Assembly (NCBI RefSeq): GCF_900243075.1
Contig: NZ_OEZH01000043.1
Span: 1 to 64,000, forward strand
From: Clostridioides difficile
GTDB lineage: Bacteria; Bacillota; Clostridia; Peptostreptococcales; Peptostreptococcaceae
Reading direction: 5' to 3'
DNA: 64,000 bases
A program made the translations under genes and the position numbers. Below are positions 29,216 to 37,646 of the stretch, piece after piece; position 1 is the first letter of the stretch, and every line of letters starts with the position of its first letter. Under the pieces are notes generated by a model, which made no database searches, was not told the DNA's origin, and worked only from the letters and a program-made list of their open reading frames with translations.

Positions 29216-29235
29216 ATATACAAAATAAAAAATTT

Positions 29236-29276
29236 AGGCAGGTTATATAACTGAAAATATAACTTGTCTTTTTTAT
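29236..29276 (+). terminator. Rho-independent terminator after the EAL gene
   Basis: AGGCAGGTTATAT pairs with ATATAACTTGTCT (with one G-U and a near-terminal mismatch), followed by six T. Confidence 0.8.
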
Positions 29277-29358
29277 TTGGATATCTACTAAAAAATGCAG
29301 TTACAGATTTTGTAAAAACAATTTTCAAATGTTGTAAGTTGTGGCTAAAGCTTTATTG

Positions 29359-29426
29359 TATTATTCTGAATATAGAAAGATAGTTACTGTTTTAGACATA
29401 AAAAAACTAAAAGATACAGAATAATA
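29359..29426. promoter_or_regulatory. Inverted repeat upstream of the PTS regulator gene
   Basis: TATTATTCTG (29359-29368) recurs inverted as CAGAATAATA (29417-29426), 58 bases apart, ending 50 bases before the regulator start. Possible operator of the PTS operon; the function is inferred from position only. Confidence 0.35.
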
Positions 29427-29475
29427 TAAAATTTGTGATGTTGATAACTCTAATTATTTTGAAAGGAGGGAAAAT

Positions 29476-31506
29476 ATGATAAGTGGAAGAATGTTACTCA
29501 TTATGAATTTTCTAAAAGGAAAAAGTAAGACAAGTTACAAGGATATTAGCAAACAACTGAATATAGAAGAAAGAAAAGTTAGATATGATATAAATAATTT
29601 AAATCTTGTTTTACGTTCATTGAACAAATCAGTAATACAAAAGATGAATAAAGGTGTGTTAATTATTCCTGATGACTTCCAAGTAGTATGTATAAACAAC
29701 AATGAATATGTATTTTCCTTAACTGAGAGAGTATCTATTATGAAGATTATATCAATGTTTAAAATAGATAACCTAAATTTAGAAAAATTGAGCAAGGAAT
29801 TCCAGGTTTCTAGAAGTTCAATTAAAAATGACCTTAATGTTTTGTCAAGTGAATTAGAAAGAAACCAAATAACTATTACTTATGATAAAATTTTCAAGAT
29901 AAGTGGAGATGAAGATACTATATATAAACAAAGATTGAACATATTAAAATCATATTCCTATCTTTTTGGTAAGGAAAAATCTGATTTAAGTGTATTTGAG
30001 AAGTATTTAGTGAATGTAATTGAAAAAATATTCAAAGGTATTTCTTTGATTGATATATATAATTGGTCTATAAATTTATTATTTCAAATGGGATGGACTT
30101 TAAATGATGAATCTTTTACATGGTATGTATCAAACATTTTCCTTTTTACATGGTATATACATTCAGATGAAAAACATCCTTTAGAATCTTCCTCATTAAG
30201 TGAGCCATATTTTGAAAATAAGTTTGACCAAGAGTTTGAAGAAATCATTCAAAAAAAGTTAACCAAAGAACAAATTTTATTGTTAAAGAGTTTTGTATTT
30301 TTTACAAATAAATATGCAAGTTTAAATGAAGATATGGATTTGATTAGTACAGAAATGATAGTTCAAGATTTAATTTATAATATGTCAGAGATATTAGAGA
30401 TTGACTTCAAAGAAGATATGATTCTTTATAAAGGATTACTTAATCATATTGCCCCATTGATAGAGAGAATCAAACAGAATATACAGATTTATGAAGAATT
30501 ATTTCACGTCATACCAGATAAATACCAATATGTACTTGAAGCTACTAAGAATTCTATTCAAAAAAATAGAGTGTTAAATCAGATAAAGAATGAAAATGAA
30601 ATAATACTCTTGGCAATACATTTTTTAGGAAGTATACATAGAAATGAGAGAAACAATTATAAAAACATATTGTTAGTTTGTGGATTTGGTTATGGTGTAA
30701 TTGCTATGTTAAAGGATACTTTAATAAATGATTACCAAATAAATATAGTGGATAGTATTCCATCATATAAGTTACAAGATTATAAAGATTGGGGAAGTAT
30801 TGACTTTATTATAACAACATCAAAGATAGTAACAGACTTACCTAAAACAATTATTGAGATAAATCCATTTTTGCAAGAAAACGATTATTTGAAGCTTGAA
30901 GAAAAAGGGATAAAAAGAAAGAACGTTCTAACTAATTATATGTCAATAAAAAAAAGACTGGGTTTTTTAGAAGAAGATGCACAAAAAAGAGTATTGAGTA
31001 TTATATGGCAAGAACTTGGATACAGTGATGAGAGAATACTATCTAGACAACTTAATTTAGGTGATTTAATAGGAATTGATACTATAAGTATCATTGATGA
31101 AGACATGAAATGGGAAGATGCTGTGAAAATTAGTTCAAATATACTTGCTGATTGCGATTTTGTATCAGCACAATATGCTGATAATATTATAGATATTTTA
31201 AAAAATGTAGGTTTTTATGCTGTAAAAGATAATGAATTTGCTCTATTACATGGAAATGATAGTTCGTTAGTCAAAGTAAGTTCAATAAGTCTATTAATAT
31301 GTAAAGAAGCAATTAGTTTTGGAGATAAAAAGGTTAAAATCATATTTTGTCTAGCAAGTAGAGATAAAAAAGAGCAAATTCCTGCAATAATTAATCTAAC
31401 TAAAATGGTTTATAAGACTAATTTTATTGCTATGTTAGAAGGTGCAAATACAAAAGAAGAAGCAGAAGGTTTAATTCATAAATATGAGAAGGAGGTCACT
31501 GTATGA
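29476..31506 (+). CDS. PRD-containing transcriptional activator with EIIB- and EIIA-like domains (MtlR/BglG family)
   Basis: 676 residues. N-terminal helix-turn-helix segments (KTSYKDISKQLNIEERKVRYDI, and FQVSRSSIKNDLNVL near residue 113) are followed by two PTS regulation domains, a EIIB-like domain with LLVCGFGYG (cysteine in the phospho-site position), and a C-terminal EIIA-like domain with a candidate phospho-histidine H592 in LLHGND. Such proteins sense the phosphorylation state of the sugar PTS and activate the linked operon. The stop overlaps the EIIA gene by 4 bases, so regulator and PTS are translationally coupled. It starts after AAAGGAGGG. Confidence 0.9.
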   Translation: MISGRMLLIMNFLKGKSKTSYKDISKQLNIEERKVRYDINNLNLVLRSLNKSVIQKMNKGVLIIPDDFQVVCINNNEYVFSLTERVSIMKIISMFKIDNLNLEKLSKEFQVSRSSIKNDLNVLSSELERNQITITYDKIFKISGDEDTIYKQRLNILKSYSYLFGKEKSDLSVFEKYLVNVIEKIFKGISLIDIYNWSINLLFQMGWTLNDESFTWYVSNIFLFTWYIHSDEKHPLESSSLSEPYFENKFDQEFEEIIQKKLTKEQILLLKSFVFFTNKYASLNEDMDLISTEMIVQDLIYNMSEILEIDFKEDMILYKGLLNHIAPLIERIKQNIQIYEELFHVIPDKYQYVLEATKNSIQKNRVLNQIKNENEIILLAIHFLGSIHRNERNNYKNILLVCGFGYGVIAMLKDTLINDYQINIVDSIPSYKLQDYKDWGSIDFIITTSKIVTDLPKTIIEINPFLQENDYLKLEEKGIKRKNVLTNYMSIKKRLGFLEEDAQKRVLSIIWQELGYSDERILSRQLNLGDLIGIDTISIIDEDMKWEDAVKISSNILADCDFVSAQYADNIIDILKNVGFYAVKDNEFALLHGNDSSLVKVSSISLLICKEAISFGDKKVKIIFCLASRDKKEQIPAIINLTKMVYKTNFIAMLEGANTKEEAEGLIHKYEKEVTV

Positions 31507-31955
31507 GTAAATTAGTTAATGTAAAATGTTCATTTAACATACATGCTAATTCAAAAGAAGAAGCCATTATATCATTAGTAGATGTAGTATCAAAAGAAGG
31601 GTATCTAAAAGATAAAAATCAATTTTTAGAGGATGTTTTAAAGAGAGAGGAAACATTATCAACTTATATTGGACATGGTATAGGTCTTCCTCATAGTCAA
31701 AGTATAGGTGTTAAAAATTCTTGCATTACAATAGGAAAGCTTGATACTCCTATTGCATGGACAGAAGAAGGAGAAAAAGTGGATTTAGTATTTTTGATAT
31801 CAGTAACAAAAGATAATGAAAATAATCTTCACTTAAAGATTTTGTCAAAACTAGCACGTTTACTGATGCATGAGAGTTTTAGAAATCAAATTAGAAATTC
31901 AGATGAACAAACAGTTTATAATCTTATAAAAGAAAAAATAGGGGAGGAAGATTAA
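31503..31955 (+). CDS. PTS fructose/mannitol-type EIIA component
   Basis: 150 residues. The phosphorylation site HGIGLPHS contains H64, as in fructose-mannitol family IIA proteins. It accepts phosphate from HPr and passes it to the IIB protein encoded two genes later. It overlaps the regulator gene by 4 bases and is 1 base from the EIIC gene. The separately encoded IIA, IIC and IIB chains are a common arrangement for fructose-type systems of unassigned sugar specificity. Confidence 0.9.
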   Translation: MSKLVNVKCSFNIHANSKEEAIISLVDVVSKEGYLKDKNQFLEDVLKREETLSTYIGHGIGLPHSQSIGVKNSCITIGKLDTPIAWTEEGEKVDLVFLISVTKDNENNLHLKILSKLARLLMHESFRNQIRNSDEQTVYNLIKEKIGEED

Positions 31956-31956
31956 A

Positions 31957-33012
31957 ATGAGGATTTTGAAGTTTTTACAGAAACATCTTATGACAGCAAC
32001 ATCGTATATGATTCCATTTGTAGTTGCTGGAGGAATTCTATTTGCTTTATCAGTAACTCTAAGTGGACAAGCTGCTGTTCCTGAAACTGGATGGTTAGCT
32101 AAATTGAATCAAATTGGAGCTGCTGGATTAGCTTTATTCATTCCGATATTAGGTGGATATATAGCATTTAGTATGGCAGATAAACCCGGATTAGCTCCTG
32201 GTATGATAGGAGCATATTTAGCAAAAGAAGTAAATGCGGGTTTTATAGGTGGTATTATAGCAGGATTCATAGCAGGATTTGTTGTCTTGCAACTAAAGAA
32301 AATTAAATTGGCTCCTACAATGAGAACTTTAGGTTCAATATTTATTTATCCTTTGCTTGGTACATTGATTACAGGTGGTATAATTGTATTTTTAATCGGA
32401 GAACCTATAGCTTCTTTTATGACATGGATGACCAATTGGTTAAATGGAATGTCTGGTGTTTCTAAAATTCCTTTAGGCGGAATTTTAGGAGGAATGATAG
32501 CTTCTGATATGGGTGGACCTATAAATAAAGTTGCTGCAACTTTTGCTCAAACTCAAGTTGACACACTTCCATATTTAATGGGTGGAGTTGGTGTTGCAAT
32601 TTGTATACCTCCAATTGGGTTAGGATTAGCTACATTATTGTTTCCAAAAAAATTTAGTAAGGAAGAAAGAGATTCAGGGAAAGCATCACTATTGATGGGA
32701 TGTGTTGGAATTACAGAGGGGGCTATTCCATTTGCAACAGCAGACCCTGTTAGAGTAATCCCTTGTATTATGGCTGGGTCGATTATAGGAAATATTATGG
32801 CCTTTTTATTAGGATGTTTAAATCATGCACCTTGGGGAGGTCTGATAGTATTACCAGTAGTTGACAATAGGTTGGGGTATATCGCATCAGTATTAACAGG
32901 AGCAGTTGTCGTGGCAGTATTGATGAAATTAGTAAAGAAAGATGTAAAAGAAGATGAAGAAATTGAAGAAGATTTAGATGATTCGATTGAATTAGTATTT
33001 GAAGAACTATAG
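31957..33012 (+). CDS. PTS fructose-type EIIC membrane permease
   Basis: 351 residues with about nine to ten membrane segments. MTATSYMIPFVVAGGILFAL at the N-terminus and SDMGGPINKVA near residue 190 are typical of fructose-family IIC domains, and GITEGAIPFA near residue 247 is the conserved cytoplasmic-side motif. The acidic C-terminal tail (EEDLDDSIELVFEEL) replaces the domain linkers found in fused FruA proteins. It transports and phosphorylates the sugar together with the adjacent IIA and IIB. The sugar is not determined by the sequence; a GatZ-like protein downstream suggests a ketose or hexitol route. Confidence 0.9.
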   Translation: MRILKFLQKHLMTATSYMIPFVVAGGILFALSVTLSGQAAVPETGWLAKLNQIGAAGLALFIPILGGYIAFSMADKPGLAPGMIGAYLAKEVNAGFIGGIIAGFIAGFVVLQLKKIKLAPTMRTLGSIFIYPLLGTLITGGIIVFLIGEPIASFMTWMTNWLNGMSGVSKIPLGGILGGMIASDMGGPINKVAATFAQTQVDTLPYLMGGVGVAICIPPIGLGLATLLFPKKFSKEERDSGKASLLMGCVGITEGAIPFATADPVRVIPCIMAGSIIGNIMAFLLGCLNHAPWGGLIVLPVVDNRLGYIASVLTGAVVVAVLMKLVKKDVKEDEEIEEDLDDSIELVFEEL

Positions 33013-33075
33013 ATATAAATGGGAATGATTTACATAAAAAGTAAATATATAGATAAATTTAAAGGAGATGAGGAT

Positions 33076-33384
33076 ATGAAAATTGTAGCAGTAACATCTT
33101 GTCCTAGTGGAGTAGCACATACTTATATGTCAGCTGAATCACTTGAATTATCAGCAAAAAAATTTGGTATAGAAATAAAGGTTGAGACTCAAGGAAGTTC
33201 TGGAATAGATAATGAATTGTCACCTAAAGAGATTGAGGAAGCAACTTGTGTAATACTGACTAATGATGTTGAGATTAGAAATATGGAACGTTTTAAAGGA
33301 AAAAAAGTAGTAAGAATGAGTGTGTCTGACATAATTAAGAAATCTGATGCATTGATTAAGAAAATAAAAGATACTTTTCAATAA
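33076..33384 (+). CDS. PTS fructose-type EIIB component
   Basis: 102 residues from the ATG at 33076, which follows AAAGGAGATGAGGAT; an in-frame ATG at 33019 lacks a ribosome site and would add 19 residues not found in the family. The phospho-cysteine motif TSCPSGVAHTYM has C9 as the active residue. QGSSGIDNELSPKEI matches the rest of the fructose IIB fold. It takes phosphate from IIA and hands it to the sugar in IIC. Confidence 0.9.
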   Translation: MKIVAVTSCPSGVAHTYMSAESLELSAKKFGIEIKVETQGSSGIDNELSPKEIEEATCVILTNDVEIRNMERFKGKKVVRMSVSDIIKKSDALIKKIKDTFQ

Positions 33385-33410
33385 AGTTTGATTTATTTTA
33401 CATATAACAT

Positions 33411-33449
33411 AAAGATGTTTTTAATGAATATCTTATTAAAAACATCTTT
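33411..33449 (+). other. Intercistronic hairpin between EIIB and the GatZ-like gene
   Basis: AAAGATGTTTTTAAT (33411-33425) pairs perfectly with ATTAAAAACATCTTT (33435-33449). There is no T tract, so it is not a classic terminator. A second copy of AAAACATCTT follows at 33451-33460 and could compete for the left arm. It may set relative expression or mRNA stability within the operon. Confidence 0.5.
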
Positions 33450-33487
33450 GAAAACATCTTAAAAATAGAATAAAAGGAGATATAGTC

Positions 33488-34753
33488 ATGAAAAAGTTAC
33501 CAATAAAGACTGTCGTACAAAGATTACTAGACTTACAAGAAGAAGGGAAAAGTGCAACGCTTTTAGGGATTGGTCCTATGTCACCAAACTTATTACAAGC
33601 AAGTTTTGAACTAGCAAAAGATGATGATTTTCCTTTAATGTTTATTGCCAGTAGAAATCAAGTAGATGCAGATGAACTAGGTGGTGGTTATGTAAATGCT
33701 TGGAATCAAGAAACTTTTACAAAGGATATTAAGAAGATAGCTGACAAAGTTGGATTCAATGGATTGTATTACTTATGTAGAGACCATGGTGGTCCATGGC
33801 AAAGAGATAAAGAAAGAAATGACCATTTACCTGTTGATGAGGCAATGGAGTTAGGAAAAAAATCTTATTTAGCTGACATTGAGGCAGGTTTTGACCTATT
33901 AATGATTGACCCTACAAAAGACCCAGTTGAGATGGGAAAGGTAATTCCATTAGATGTAGTATTAGAGAGAACTGTAGAATTGATTGAATATTGTGAGAAT
34001 GAAAGGAAAAGACTTAATTTACCAGAAATAGGATATGAGGTTGGAACAGAAGAAACAAATGGAGGTCTAACTTCAACTGAGACGTATGAAACATTTATAA
34101 CTAGGCTAAAGGTTGAGCTTGATGAAAGAGGTTTGCCAATGCCAACATTTATAGTTGGTCAAACAGGTACTTTAACTAGAAAAACAGAACAAGTAGGAAC
34201 TTTTAACTTTAGAAATGCTTATGATTTAGCCCAAATGGCTAAGAAGTATGGCGTTGGTTTAAAAGAGCATAATGGTGATTATTTAGATGATGTAACTTTA
34301 TTAGAGCATATACCATCTCAGATTATTGCTACAAATGTAGCTCCTCAATATGGTACTGAAGAAACCAGAGCATATTTAAAATTAGCAGAAGTTGAACACA
34401 AATTAAAAGAAGAGGGTTTAATTGAGAAGACTTCTAATATTAGACATGTTCTTCTTGTTAATGCAATCGAATGTGGACGTTGGAGAAAGTGGGTAATAGG
34501 AGAACAAAAAAATCTAACTACTGAAGAAATATTTGAGGATGAAGTTTTATCTAATGAGATATTAGATATTGCAGGGCATTATACATTCAATAATGATGAT
34601 GTTAAAAAAGAATTAAAAGTGCTTTATGGTAATTTAAGTAAGAATAACATTGATGGTCAAAGATTTGTTGTAGACCATATTAAACGCCCTTTACGTGATT
34701 ATGCAGAATGTTATAATTTAAAAGGTGTTACTACAAGGATTTTAAATAAATAA
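33488..34753 (+). CDS. GatZ/KbaZ-like protein (tagatose-bisphosphate aldolase accessory-subunit family)
   Basis: 421 residues, start after AAAAGGAGAT. The pattern GIGPMSPNLLQASFELAKDD, IASRNQVDADELGGGYVN, YYLCRDHGGPWQR and YEVGTEETNGG follows the order of conserved blocks in the GatZ/KbaZ family (Pfam tagatose-6-P kinase-like), non-catalytic partners of class II tagatose-1,6-bisphosphate aldolase. It is divergent from E. coli GatZ. No catalytic GatY/KbaY is present nearby, so it may act alone or on a different sugar phosphate. It belongs with the PTS genes just upstream. Confidence 0.7.
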   Translation: MKKLPIKTVVQRLLDLQEEGKSATLLGIGPMSPNLLQASFELAKDDDFPLMFIASRNQVDADELGGGYVNAWNQETFTKDIKKIADKVGFNGLYYLCRDHGGPWQRDKERNDHLPVDEAMELGKKSYLADIEAGFDLLMIDPTKDPVEMGKVIPLDVVLERTVELIEYCENERKRLNLPEIGYEVGTEETNGGLTSTETYETFITRLKVELDERGLPMPTFIVGQTGTLTRKTEQVGTFNFRNAYDLAQMAKKYGVGLKEHNGDYLDDVTLLEHIPSQIIATNVAPQYGTEETRAYLKLAEVEHKLKEEGLIEKTSNIRHVLLVNAIECGRWRKWVIGEQKNLTTEEIFEDEVLSNEILDIAGHYTFNNDDVKKELKVLYGNLSKNNIDGQRFVVDHIKRPLRDYAECYNLKGVTTRILNK

Positions 34754-34762
34754 TGGGACTTA

Positions 34763-34817
34763 TAGTGGTAGGTATTGTTATACTAGGTATTTATAGTTAT
34801 AATTATACTTACCACTA
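34763..34817 (+). other. Intercistronic hairpin before the HAD gene
   Basis: TAGTGGTAGGTAT (34763-34775) pairs with ATACTTACCACTA (34805-34817) with one G-U. No T tract follows; the next gene's ribosome site begins 8 bases later. Possible mRNA processing or attenuation element. Confidence 0.4.
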
Positions 34818-34840
34818 TTAAATTTAGGAGGACTAATATT

Positions 34841-35572
34841 TTGATTAATTTAGTTTTTGATGTAGATGATACTTTATACAATCAATTGACACCTTTTTAT
34901 ATTGCATATAATAAAGTGTTTTCTTCAATAAAGGATGTTTCTATTGAAGATTTATATATAATTAGTAGAAAGTACAGTGATGAAGTTTTCCATTTGACGG
35001 AGAGTGGAGAGATGCCAATTGAGAAAATGCACATATATAGAATAATAAAGGCTTTTGAAGAATTAGAAAATCCTATTTCAGAAAAGGATGCTCAAAATTT
35101 TCAAGATGAGTATATATATCAACAATCACAAATCACTTTAATTCCAGAAATGGAGCGAGTTTTAAATTTTGCCAAAGAAAAAAATATTAATATAGGAATT
35201 ATAACTAATGGACCATCTTCTCATCAAAGAATGAAGTTAAAGCAGTTGAATATTGAAAACTGGGCTGATAAAAGCAATATTTTTATTTCTAGTGAAGTTG
35301 GTTCTTCTAAGCCAGACATCAATATTTTTAGACTAGCTGAGAATGTTATGAATTTAGATAGAGAAAATACATATTATATAGGCGATTCTTATAAAAATGA
35401 TGTAGTAGGTGCTAAAAAAGCTGGTTGGAAGAGTATATGGATTAATCATAGGGGACATAGGATAGAAGATTTAATTTATAAGCCAGATTATGTAATTTTG
35501 GAATATAAAGATTTATTATCTTTAATTATAAAAGTATGTAGTAAAAAAAGTGTTAATAATAGAATTATCTAA
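34841..35572 (+). CDS. HAD-superfamily hydrolase, subfamily IA
   Basis: 243 residues starting at TTG after TAGGAGGA. HAD motif 1 is FDVDDTLY (D7 nucleophile, D9 acid/base), motif 2 is TNGPSS, and motif 4 is GDSYKNDVVGAKKAG. A helical cap lies between motifs 1 and 2, as in pyrimidine 5'-nucleotidase/phosphoglycolate phosphatase relatives. Position at the end of the PTS operon suggests dephosphorylation of a sugar phosphate, but HAD specificity cannot be read from sequence. Confidence 0.85.
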   Translation: MINLVFDVDDTLYNQLTPFYIAYNKVFSSIKDVSIEDLYIISRKYSDEVFHLTESGEMPIEKMHIYRIIKAFEELENPISEKDAQNFQDEYIYQQSQITLIPEMERVLNFAKEKNINIGIITNGPSSHQRMKLKQLNIENWADKSNIFISSEVGSSKPDINIFRLAENVMNLDRENTYYIGDSYKNDVVGAKKAGWKSIWINHRGHRIEDLIYKPDYVILEYKDLLSLIIKVCSKKSVNNRII

Positions 35573-35651
35573 AATAATTAAGAATAGCTATATAAAATTA
35601 TATATTTAAATTTTGGATAATCTATTTTATATTAAGAAATAGATTATTTAG

Positions 35652-35697
35652 AAAAAGGGGATGTCTTAAAATAAAAATTTGAGTATCCCCTTTTTAT
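35652..35697. terminator. Bidirectional terminator between the PTS operon and coat genes
   Basis: AAAAAGGGGAT(GTCTTA) pairs with (TTGAGT)ATCCCCTTTTT. A-rich on the left and T-rich on the right, it fits the convergent gene pair on both sides. Confidence 0.85.
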
Positions 35698-35740
35698 TAT
35701 CTAGTTAAAATGGAATAATTAAAAATACATTTTATTTAGT

Positions 35741-36034
35741 TTAATCAATAACATTTTGGGATTCCTTATAGGCACATGTTAACTGTTGAATAGGTTTATC
35801 GTATGGCTTAACCCATCCTTTATTAATACTTAATTCTGTAAGTGCTGTATGACCTTCAACCATTTGAGTTAATGAAGCTGAATATATAGCTCTTAATTCA
35901 GGTGTACTACTTGTCAATGCAGAATTAAGATACATATTGGCAGATGCTTTAGCAGATGAAAGCATACTTAATATTATTACTTTATCGTCTATATAAGTAT
36001 TGTTTTTAATTAGATTTTCTATCATATTTCTCAT
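35741..36034 (-). CDS. CotF-family spore coat protein
   Basis: 97 residues starting after GAGGAGGT. The helical pattern with SMLSSAKASANMYLNSALTSSTPELRAIY and a YKESQNV tail is the Coat_F (CotF) family, small ferritin-like helical proteins found in the spore coat of Bacillus and clostridia. It lies 5 bases downstream of another small gene of related type, so the two are one transcript. A sporulation sigma factor in the mother cell would be expected to drive it. Confidence 0.85.
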   Translation of the reverse strand: MRNMIENLIKNNTYIDDKVIILSMLSSAKASANMYLNSALTSSTPELRAIYSASLTQMVEGHTALTELSINKGWVKPYDKPIQQLTCAYKESQNVID

Positions 36035-36039
36035 ATTAT

Positions 36040-36255
36040 TTATACCTCCTCAGAAATTAGTATTTCATTTTCAACTATAAATTGTTGTATAGCTTTAATT
36101 CTTCCCTCTGTTGCCAGTATACTAGATTCTGATTGTCTTTTTAGGTCTTCATCTGATATTAACATATTTATTGCTCTTTGCATAAGTAATCCATCAGATT
36201 CCATTTTTATAACTGCTGCTAAAGATATTTTTTCAGTTTCTGAAAGTATTCTCAT
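36040..36255 (-). CDS. Small helical protein co-transcribed with the CotF-family gene
   Basis: 71 residues, ATG start after AGGAGATGAT. The predicted all-helical sequence (EKISLAAVIKMESDGLLMQR, then RIKAIQQFIVENEIL) resembles the N-terminal companion proteins often encoded with CotF. It is the first gene of a two-gene unit with the coat protein. I do not know a specific function beyond a likely spore-coat association. Confidence 0.7.
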   Translation of the reverse strand: MRILSETEKISLAAVIKMESDGLLMQRAINMLISDEDLKRQSESSILATEGRIKAIQQFIVENEILISEEV

Positions 36256-36288
36256 TTAATCATCTCCTATATTGTAATTTATGCTTTA

Positions 36289-36296
36289 ATAGTATG
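36289..36296 (-). promoter_or_regulatory. Possible SigE/SigK-type -10 element for the coat genes
   Basis: On the minus strand CATACTAT matches the CATANNNT -10 pattern of mother-cell sporulation sigma factors, 34 bases before the first coat gene. I see no convincing -35, so this is weak. Confidence 0.3.
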
Positions 36297-36483
36297 TCTT
36301 TCTTTTCAACGAAATAACCATAACACTTTTTTACAGTATTTTATATTTTCTTTATATCAAAGTTTAGTCAACTCATATACTAATAAAACTTTGTAGGAGA
36401 GTTATTATTGAATACTTGTAAGATAAATTATTTAAATATCCATTAGACAAAATTTATTTGTATGTACTTCTTAAAGAGTTAAT

Positions 36484-36714
36484 ATGAATTTTAAAAATAA
36501 AACCGAAGTTTTAAGTTTATGTTTAATATTAATTCCAATGATATTTACAGGGTGTATTAATTTTAAAAGTGAGAAAACAACTAAAATCAATATATTAGCA
36601 ACTACAGACTTACATGGAGAAGTTACATATAACATAGCTGAAAAAATAAATGAAGAAAGAAAAAAAGCCCTTAATATAACATTAGTAGATGCAGGAGATT
36701 TTTATAAATTCTAA
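36484..36714 (+). pseudogene. Truncated copy of the metallophosphoesterase lipoprotein
   Basis: 76 codons: a lipoprotein signal ending MIFTGC, then NILATTDLHGEVTY and ERKKALNITLVDAGDF, closely parallel to the start of the protein at 18309 (NVLATTDLHG, LTLVDAGDFF). It stops right after the second metal-binding motif; the GNHE, HTGE and GHNH motifs are missing and no continuation is visible in the 450 bases that follow. It cannot be a working phosphatase. At most it would make a short lipoprotein. The stop, rather than a frameshift with surviving downstream frame, points to deletion of the rest. Confidence 0.75.
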
Positions 36715-36910
36715 CATACAGATTCTCCTTTAAATAAAATTATATCTACTTATATAATATCATTACTTTAAATTTTAGATATAGTTTCTGATATAAAAGA
36801 ATAAATAGCTTTATTCAAGTATGGGAGAGGTTTCAGTTTTACAAAACAAGACTACAAATTTAATATATTAATTAAAAAAGAAGTGATAAAAAACAACATA
36901 TAAAAATTTA

Positions 36911-36972
36911 AAAAGGAGTTGAGCTTAAATTTTGATTAGAAAAAATCAATTTTGAGACAGCTCCTTTTTTAT
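36911..36972 (+). terminator. Rho-independent terminator upstream of the pur operon
   Basis: AAAAGGAG on the left pairs with CTCCTTTT on the right, with a partly paired inner segment (TTGATT/AATCAA), followed by a T run. Confidence 0.7.
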
Positions 36973-37059
36973 TTTTACAAAAAAATATGAATAATGTTCG
37001 ACAGGTGGCGAATGAAAAAATTACAAGTAATATTTTTTTTAAAAAATTTCAAAAAAGAG

Positions 37060-37086
37060 TTGATAATATATGTATATTAATATAAA
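37060..37086 (+). promoter_or_regulatory. Candidate promoter of the pur operon
   Basis: TTGATA (37060-37065), 15 bases, TATAAA (37081-37086). The spacing is short. The palindrome beginning at 37101 would cover the start of transcription. Confidence 0.4.
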
Positions 37087-37100
37087 ATTTAATATATATA

Positions 37101-37120
37101 ATTCGTATAATTATACGAAT
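37101..37120. promoter_or_regulatory. Perfect 20-base palindrome upstream of purE
   Basis: ATTCGTATAA followed immediately by its exact complement TTATACGAAT. It is 44 bases before purE and just downstream of the candidate promoter, a typical place for a repressor operator. The regulator is not identified. Confidence 0.6.
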
Positions 37121-37164
37121 GATTTAGAGTGTAAAATAACTTATAAACGGAGAGGGGAAGTCTA

Positions 37165-37641
37165 ATGAAAGTAGCAGTAGTTATGGGTTCAAAATCAGAT
37201 TATCCAAAATTAGAAGAAGGGATAAAACTGCTTGAAAAATATGGAATAGAAGTTGTAGCAAGAGCATTATCTGCTCATAGAACACCAGAACAACTTTCAA
37301 TATTCCTAAAAGAAATAGAAGATGATACAGATGTAATAATAGCAGCAGCAGGAAAAGCAGCACACCTTCCAGGTGTAATAGCTTCACAAACATTAATTCC
37401 TGTAATAGGATTACCTATTAAATCATCAACTATGGATGGACTAGACTCACTTTTATCAATAGTTCAAATGCCAAAAGGAATACCAGTTGCAACAGTTACA
37501 ATAGACTTAGGTTTAAACGCAGCTTTATTGGCATTACAAATAATGACTTTAAAATACCCAAAATTAAAAGAGGATTTGAAATCATATAGAGAAGAGATGG
37601 CACAAAAGGTGCTAGAAGATGACAAGAATTTAAGGGGGTAA
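37165..37641 (+). CDS. purE: N5-carboxyaminoimidazole ribonucleotide mutase, class I
   Basis: 158 residues. MGSKSDYPKL at the N-terminus and SAHRTPEQL (about residues 35-43) form the nucleotide-binding site, and AAAGKAAHLPGVIA follows. It moves the carboxyl group of N5-CAIR to make CAIR in de novo purine synthesis. No purK is visible in this window. It is the first gene of the purECFMNHDL operon, with a strong ribosome site (GGAGAGGGG). Confidence 0.96.
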   Translation: MKVAVVMGSKSDYPKLEEGIKLLEKYGIEVVARALSAHRTPEQLSIFLKEIEDDTDVIIAAAGKAAHLPGVIASQTLIPVIGLPIKSSTMDGLDSLLSIVQMPKGIPVATVTIDLGLNAALLALQIMTLKYPKLKEDLKSYREEMAQKVLEDDKNLRG

Positions 37642-37646
37642 CAGAA

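Larger units (their letters stand above)
36715..37164. other. 450-base region before the pur operon
   Basis: It contains a terminator hairpin (36911-36972), a short interrupted palindrome with TTCG/CGAA arms at about 36998-37013, a promoter candidate (37060-37086) and a perfect palindrome (37101-37120). No intact gene is present. I looked for a purine riboswitch here and did not find its core. Confidence 0.7.

Noticed and set aside
36715-37164. Purine riboswitch before purE
   Set aside because: No TACC/CCGTAAA/ACTATG core like that before guaA is present.
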